Shown: positions 5,249 to 8,714 of the stretch, piece after piece
Position numbering within the stretch: position 1 is the stretch's first letter
Layout of the letters: each line of letters starts with the position of its first letter
Origin: Verrucomicrobiota bacterium
GTDB taxonomy: Bacteria > Verrucomicrobiota > Verrucomicrobiia > Limisphaerales > JACRJZ01
DNA length: 8,714 nucleotides
Assembly: GCA_022711695.1 (NCBI GenBank)
Contig: JAKLEJ010000122.1
Location: forward strand, 1 to 8,714
Direction of reading: 5' to 3'
Position numbers and translations under genes: made by a program
The notes under the pieces: model-generated
What the model saw: only the letters and a program-made list of their open reading frames with translations
Told to the model about the DNA's origin: nothing
Database searches by the model: none

Positions 5249-6628
5249 ATGGAGCCGCTCGGCGCCTCGTTTCGAGATCCAAGCGGGGCGGTGGTTCGCA
5301 GCGGCGGGGAGATCCTCCGGGTGGTGCGCCCTGTTTACCAGCCGCATTACGAGCGTTTCATGGCCTCGGGCCTTTGCCAGGCCCTTGTCGATGCAGGTCT
5401 GCTCATCCCGCACACCGAGGTCGAGAGCCGCTCTGACGAGATCTTCAAGGTTTTGAGGCCACGTCAGCTCGAATTCGTTTCCTACCCCTACGAGTGGAGT
5501 TTTAGCCAGCTTAAGGATGCCGCCCTGACGACTTTGCGCATCCAGAAGGAGGCGGTGGCCCGGGGGATGAATCTGAAAGACGCCAGCGCCTTCAACATTC
5601 AGTTCCTGGACGGCCGGCCGGTGTTCATCGACACGCTCTCGTTTGAAATCCTGCCGGAGGGCCGCCCGTGGGCGGCCTACCAGCAATTCTGCCGGCATTT
5701 CCTGGCGCCCCTGGCGTTGATGAGCCGGCGCGACCCCAGGCTGGGGCAACTGTCGCGGACGCACCTGGACGGGGTACCCTTGGACCTGGCCAGCAAGCTG
5801 CTGCCGCCGGGCACTTGGGCCCGCTTGTGGCTGCTCGTGCATGTGCATCTCCATGCCCGCAGCCAGAGGCGGCACGCCGATGCCGACCCCGCCTCCGCCC
5901 CGGGGCGCCGCGCCGGGAGCTACAGCCTGCGGTCGTTGCTGGGGCTGATCCAGAGCCTGGAATCGGCCGTCAATTCGCTCCGCTGGAGCCCCCAAAAAGC
6001 GGTGTGGGGCGCCTACTATCAGACCACCGTCACGGGCGGGGACTACGTCCGCCGCAAGCAGCAGGTCGTGTCGCAGTGGTTGGAGCGGCTCAATCCGCGT
6101 TCGGTCTGGGATCTGGGGGCCAATACCGGCGTCTTCAGCCGGTTGGCGGCGGGGCGGGGGGTTCCCACGCTGGCTTTTGACGGAGACATCGACTGTGTGG
6201 AGATCGGTTATCTCGAGGGCCGTCAGCGCGGCGAAAGACATCTCTTGCCGCTGCTGATGGATCTGACCAACCCCAGCCCAGCCTTGGGCTGGGAATGCCG
6301 CGAACGCATGGCCTGGCTGGAGCGCGGCCAGCCCGATCTGGTCATGGCCCTGGCCCTGGTTCACCACCTGGCCCTGGCCAACAACCTGCCGCTGGACCGC
6401 CTGGCGGACTTCTTCGCGCGGCTGGGCGCGAGGCTGATCGTGGAGTTCGTTCCCAAGGCCGATTCCAACGCCCGGAAGCTCCTGCGGGCCCGCGAGGACA
6501 TCTTCCCCCGCTACACGCGAGAAGATTTTGAAATCGCCTTCCGCCGGCGTTTCGCCATCGAGGCCGCGGAGCCGATGGCGAACTCGGAGCGGGTGCTTTA
6601 CCTGATGCGTCGTCATGAGGGTCAATAA
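5249..6628 (+). CDS. NoeA-like class I SAM-dependent methyltransferase with kinase-like N-terminal signature
   Basis: This 459-residue cytosolic protein has two parts. The C-terminal part is a class I SAM methyltransferase: motif I VWDLGANTGVFSRL (about 286-299, D288, G290, G294), post-I acid AFDGD (D311), DLTNPSPALGW (338-348), motif IV-like region DLVMALALVHHLAL (363-376), then EFVPKADS and REDIFPRYT near 400-425, ending SERVLYLMRRHEGQ. These blocks resemble proteins annotated as NoeA-like or 'nodulation protein' methyltransferases; the substrate is unknown. The N-terminal part (about 1-200) includes LKDASAFNIQF...GRPVFIDTLSFE; D111, N116 and D128 have the D-x4-N...[IF]D spacing of aminoglycoside-phosphotransferase/protein-kinase catalytic loops, so a kinase-like fold is possible. 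No N-lobe Lys could be assigned. The last 14 bases overlap the next gene in another frame, which suggests an operon. Confidence 0.88.
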   Translation: MEPLGASFRDPSGAVVRSGGEILRVVRPVYQPHYERFMASGLCQALVDAGLLIPHTEVESRSDEIFKVLRPRQLEFVSYPYEWSFSQLKDAALTTLRIQKEAVARGMNLKDASAFNIQFLDGRPVFIDTLSFEILPEGRPWAAYQQFCRHFLAPLALMSRRDPRLGQLSRTHLDGVPLDLASKLLPPGTWARLWLLVHVHLHARSQRRHADADPASAPGRRAGSYSLRSLLGLIQSLESAVNSLRWSPQKAVWGAYYQTTVTGGDYVRRKQQVVSQWLERLNPRSVWDLGANTGVFSRLAAGRGVPTLAFDGDIDCVEIGYLEGRQRGERHLLPLLMDLTNPSPALGWECRERMAWLERGQPDLVMALALVHHLALANNLPLDRLADFFARLGARLIVEFVPKADSNARKLLRAREDIFPRYTREDFEIAFRRRFAIEAAEPMANSERVLYLMRRHEGQ

Positions 6629-8099
6629 GCTGATCCCGCGCCATCCCCCGGCCTTGCACCCCTTCCTGGTGGGCAGCCTCTTCGTTTTGGGCGGCTATCG
6701 CGAGGCGCGGTCCTTTGTGTCGTTGGGCGAGATGTTCCTGAACTTGGGTGTGGTTCTGGCATGCGTGCTCCTCCTTTACCTGCTCCTCAAGCGGCTGGTG
6801 AAGACTCCCTTCAGGGCCTCGGCGCTGGCCACCCTCTTCGTCACATGTTTCTGCTTCTTCCATTACTTCCGTCAAAACATCGAGGGCGTCCTTCGCGGCC
6901 TGGGCCTGGGCGATTGGATCCGGCCCCGGGTGGTCCCGACGATCGTCCTGGCGGTCTTTGTGACGCTGATGGCGCTGACCCTGCGGGCGACGAAGCCGCT
7001 GCGCCTGGTCAAGGCCTTTCTCAACGCGGCCGCGGGGCTGGCCTTGGCGGTGACGTTGGTCCAACTGCTGGTCTGGCCAGGACCGCGGCAGGCTGCCCAT
7101 TTCCCGCCGCGGCCTGAGTTCCGCCCTCCCGAGGCGACGTTGACCAACGCGCCGGACATCTACTTCCTGATCATGGATTCGCACACCAGCCTGGCCGCCT
7201 TGCAGGAGTATTGGGGGTACGACAGCGCCGAGTTTGCCGGCTTTCTGCGCCGAGGCGGCTTCATTGTGGTCACCAATGGCGTCAGCGCCTATGCGGGCAC
7301 CTCCCTGTGCATGGCTTCGACCTTCAACATGGCCCCCGTGCCCGACCCGTTGACGAACAGTGCGGGCTACGCCCAGTATGGCCGGCTCGCCCGCGAAATC
7401 CGGGCCTCATTCGTGCCCAGGCAGTTTCGCTCCATGGGCTATGAGGTCGTCAACCTGTCGCCGTTTGCCGTCCTGGATCGGCCGCCCTTCTACTATTACC
7501 CCTTCATGAATGCCGCCCGCCTCCATTCCGTGCTGCTGGAGGAGTCGCTTGTCAGTTTTCACTGGCGGTTTGTGGGCATGCCGAACCTCGACCAGGTCAA
7601 CCGCGACATCCTCGCGCGCCTTGAGGACCTCGCCGCCCGGCCGGGCGAGCGCCCGCGCTTTGTCTATGCGCACCTGATGATGCCGCATTTTCCCCTGTTC
7701 TTTGACCGGGACGGCCGGCCCCAGCCTCGCCCCTTCCGCAACGACTACTCGATGCAGGACTACCTCGAATACCTCATTTACTCGGACCGTGCCGTCACCA
7801 ATCTCCTGGACCGGTTGACCGCGCCGTCCGGAAGACCCTCGCTCGTGATCCTGCAGGGGGACCACGGGTTTCGCGAGGTCCCGGAGCCGCTGCGCGTCCG
7901 GGAGGCCACGCGCATCCTGATGGCATTCCACTTGCCGGGCGGCCCCGCCCCCGAACTCCATGCGGGAATGGCTGCGATCGACACATTTCCGTTTCTGTTC
8001 AACCGGTGCTTTGGGACCGCTTTCCCCATGACGCCGATGCCGGCCGGCGCGGCGACCACAAACTCCAGCCCGACTCTTCCCGCAAGAACCTCCGGTTAG
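6615..8099 (+). CDS. Membrane-anchored sulfatase/LtaS-like alkaline-phosphatase-superfamily protein
   Basis: This 494-residue protein starts with about five hydrophobic helices (near 14-28, 41-58, 68-85, 104-123, 134-154), the layout of LtaS/EptA-type phosphotransferases, followed by a large domain expected outside the inner membrane. That domain has superfamily landmarks: NAPDIYFLIMDSH with metal-ligand candidate D188; YAGTSLCMASTFNM with T229 as candidate nucleophile; FVYAHLMMPHFPLFFDRDG with H353 and H358; and ILQGDHGFR with D416/H417. The sulfatase CxPSR motif is absent, so formylglycine chemistry is unlikely; a phospho-group transferase or hydrolase acting on an envelope glycan or lipid is the better guess. 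The first helix is atypical and short. The ATG at 6615 overlaps the methyltransferase by 14 bases with no strong Shine-Dalgarno, consistent with translational coupling. The TAG stop overlaps the convergent gene's stop. Confidence 0.88.
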   Translation: MRVNKLIPRHPPALHPFLVGSLFVLGGYREARSFVSLGEMFLNLGVVLACVLLLYLLLKRLVKTPFRASALATLFVTCFCFFHYFRQNIEGVLRGLGLGDWIRPRVVPTIVLAVFVTLMALTLRATKPLRLVKAFLNAAAGLALAVTLVQLLVWPGPRQAAHFPPRPEFRPPEATLTNAPDIYFLIMDSHTSLAALQEYWGYDSAEFAGFLRRGGFIVVTNGVSAYAGTSLCMASTFNMAPVPDPLTNSAGYAQYGRLAREIRASFVPRQFRSMGYEVVNLSPFAVLDRPPFYYYPFMNAARLHSVLLEESLVSFHWRFVGMPNLDQVNRDILARLEDLAARPGERPRFVYAHLMMPHFPLFFDRDGRPQPRPFRNDYSMQDYLEYLIYSDRAVTNLLDRLTAPSGRPSLVILQGDHGFREVPEPLRVREATRILMAFHLPGGPAPELHAGMAAIDTFPFLFNRCFGTAFPMTPMPAGAATTNSSPTLPARTSG

Positions 8100-8422
8100 C
8101 TCGGGGCCTGTTCCCGGGCGGCGGCTCGGGCGGCGCGGCGCTCCTTGCCGACCTTGTCCGCGGCGAAGATCCAGAACGGAAAGATGACCAGGATCGTCGC
8201 GAACCCCAGGCCCTGGCCCAGCCACTTCACGCGATTCTCCGCTTCATAGCGGGATTTGGCGCGCTTGTGAATCCAGAGGGTCCCGCCCAGCCCGAGGACC
8301 AAGGCGACACCAAGAGCGATGGCGGTGATGAGGAGCGGCCGTCTAAAATGACGCAGCGCCGAGGGAGGTCGCGGCGTCGGCGGCTCGGGACTCGAGGGCG
8401 TTTGCGGCGCGTCGGAGACCAT
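8096..8422 (-). CDS. Small two-helix membrane protein, function unknown
   Basis: From the ATG at 8422 this is a 108-residue protein. Residues about 1-24 are rich in Pro, Ser and Thr (PQTPSSPEPPTPRPPS). Two hydrophobic helices follow (LLITAIALGVALVLGLGGTLW and LGFATILVIFPFWIFAADKV), joined by a basic loop (HKRAKSRYEAENRVK), and the tail is basic and Ala-rich. I do not recognise the family. An upstream ATG at 8500 would add 26 residues, but it has no Shine-Dalgarno and leaves only 29 bases to kdsB, so 8422 is preferred. Its own ribosome site is weak. A perfect -35 hexamer TTGACA lies at 8457-8452, but no good -10 follows. Its TAA overlaps the TAG of the convergent sulfatase-like gene by four bases, so no terminator separates them. 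Confidence 0.6.
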   Translation of the reverse strand: MVSDAPQTPSSPEPPTPRPPSALRHFRRPLLITAIALGVALVLGLGGTLWIHKRAKSRYEAENRVKWLGQGLGFATILVIFPFWIFAADKVGKERRAARAAAREQAPS

Positions 8423-8529
8423 GCCCGAAGGCTGCAAGCGCGGCGGGCGGATGTCAACGCCGAAGCCCTCCGCAAGCGCCCGGCGATTTCCGCCGTGCAT
8501 TCGGGAACGGGGGGCGCCAAGAATCGGCC

Positions 8530-8714
8530 ATGAATATCGTGGGGATCATCCCGGCCCGGTTTGGTTCGACCCGGTTTCCGGGCAAACCGCTGGCCTTGAT
8601 CGCGGGCAAGCCGCTGATCCGGCGCGTGGTCGAGCGGTGCCGCGCCGCCGTCTCCCTCAGCGAGGTGATCGTGGCCACTGACGACGCCCGCATCGCCGAG
8701 GCCGCGCGCGGCTT
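8530..8714 (+). CDS. kdsB: CMP-Kdo synthetase (3-deoxy-manno-octulosonate cytidylyltransferase), N-terminal part
   Basis: The first 61 codons are visible and run off the window end. KdsB joins CTP and Kdo to give CMP-Kdo, the activated sugar for the lipopolysaccharide inner core; it acts in the cytosol. The N-terminus MNIVGIIPARFGSTRFPGKPL carries the nucleotide-binding signature of the family (IPARxxSTRxPGKPL), and VIVATDDARIAEAA (47-60) matches the conserved VATDDxRI block. The ATG at 8530 is the natural start because the protein pattern begins at once. No strong Shine-Dalgarno or promoter was found in the 107 bases between it and the divergent gene. Its presence supports a Gram-negative outer membrane with Kdo-containing lipopolysaccharide. 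Confidence 0.93.
   Translation, partial: MNIVGIIPARFGSTRFPGKPLALIAGKPLIRRVVERCRAAVSLSEVIVATDDARIAEAARG

Noticed and set aside
6272..6293. 9-bp perfect hairpin CCCAGCCCA / TGGGCTGGG inside the methyltransferase gene
   Set aside because: It encodes the family motif NPSPALGW in frame, so the repeat is explained by coding sequence; no terminator features.
8452..8457. Perfect TTGACA on the minus strand upstream of the small membrane protein
   Set aside because: No acceptable -10 hexamer at 16-18 bases (CAGCCT at 17), and the start site would fall almost on the ATG.
1..8714. CRISPR arrays, insertion sequences, tRNA or rRNA genes
   Set aside because: Read for regularly spaced repeats, transposase motifs, terminal inverted repeats and tRNA/rRNA-like segments; none seen.

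Overview
The window is GC-rich, gene-dense bacterial chromosome with eleven-odd kilobase-scale landmarks of a Gram-negative-type envelope: a C-terminal-Phe outer-membrane barrel protein and the start of kdsB (CMP-Kdo synthesis for lipopolysaccharide). The gene set, the TrmD variant (SIGDYVLTNG block) and the Ala-rich tails on the ribosomal proteins fit a Verrucomicrobiota-like organism. That placement is an inference from remembered sequence patterns, not from a search.

Layout. (1) 1-1521 (+): the C-terminal half of an AddA-type helicase-nuclease, cut by the window edge. (2) 3363-1620 (-): a translation-linked operon rpsP - khpA - trmD - rplS, convergent with addA, closed by a 15-bp hairpin terminator at 1571-1603. 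A candidate promoter lies at 3445-3473. The rimM gene often found in this operon is absent between khpA and trmD. (3) 4456-3686 (-): a DUF481 outer-membrane protein followed by a second 15-bp perfect hairpin. (4) 4457-4924: a 468-base divergent intergenic region with a strong sigma70-like promoter facing right and a G-rich leader. (5) 4925-8099 (+): a tight three-gene cassette made of a small membrane protein with a YIDPGAGS motif, a NoeA-like SAM methyltransferase and a membrane-anchored sulfatase/LtaS-like alkaline-phosphatase-superfamily enzyme. (6) 8422-8096 (-): a small two-helix membrane protein that overlaps the 3' end of the sulfatase-like gene. (7) 8530-8714 (+): the start of kdsB.

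The part most worth attention is the three-gene cassette. Its genes share a promoter and overlap or are closely spaced, and two of the three products are membrane proteins. The sequence suggests one envelope-modifying pathway: a cytosolic methyltransferase preceded by a domain carrying a kinase-like D-x4-N...FID signature, and a periplasmic phospho-/sulfo-transferase or hydrolase. The substrate cannot be read from the sequence. Smaller oddities are a Gly-to-Val change in helicase motif V of AddA and unusual residues at TrmD active-site positions.
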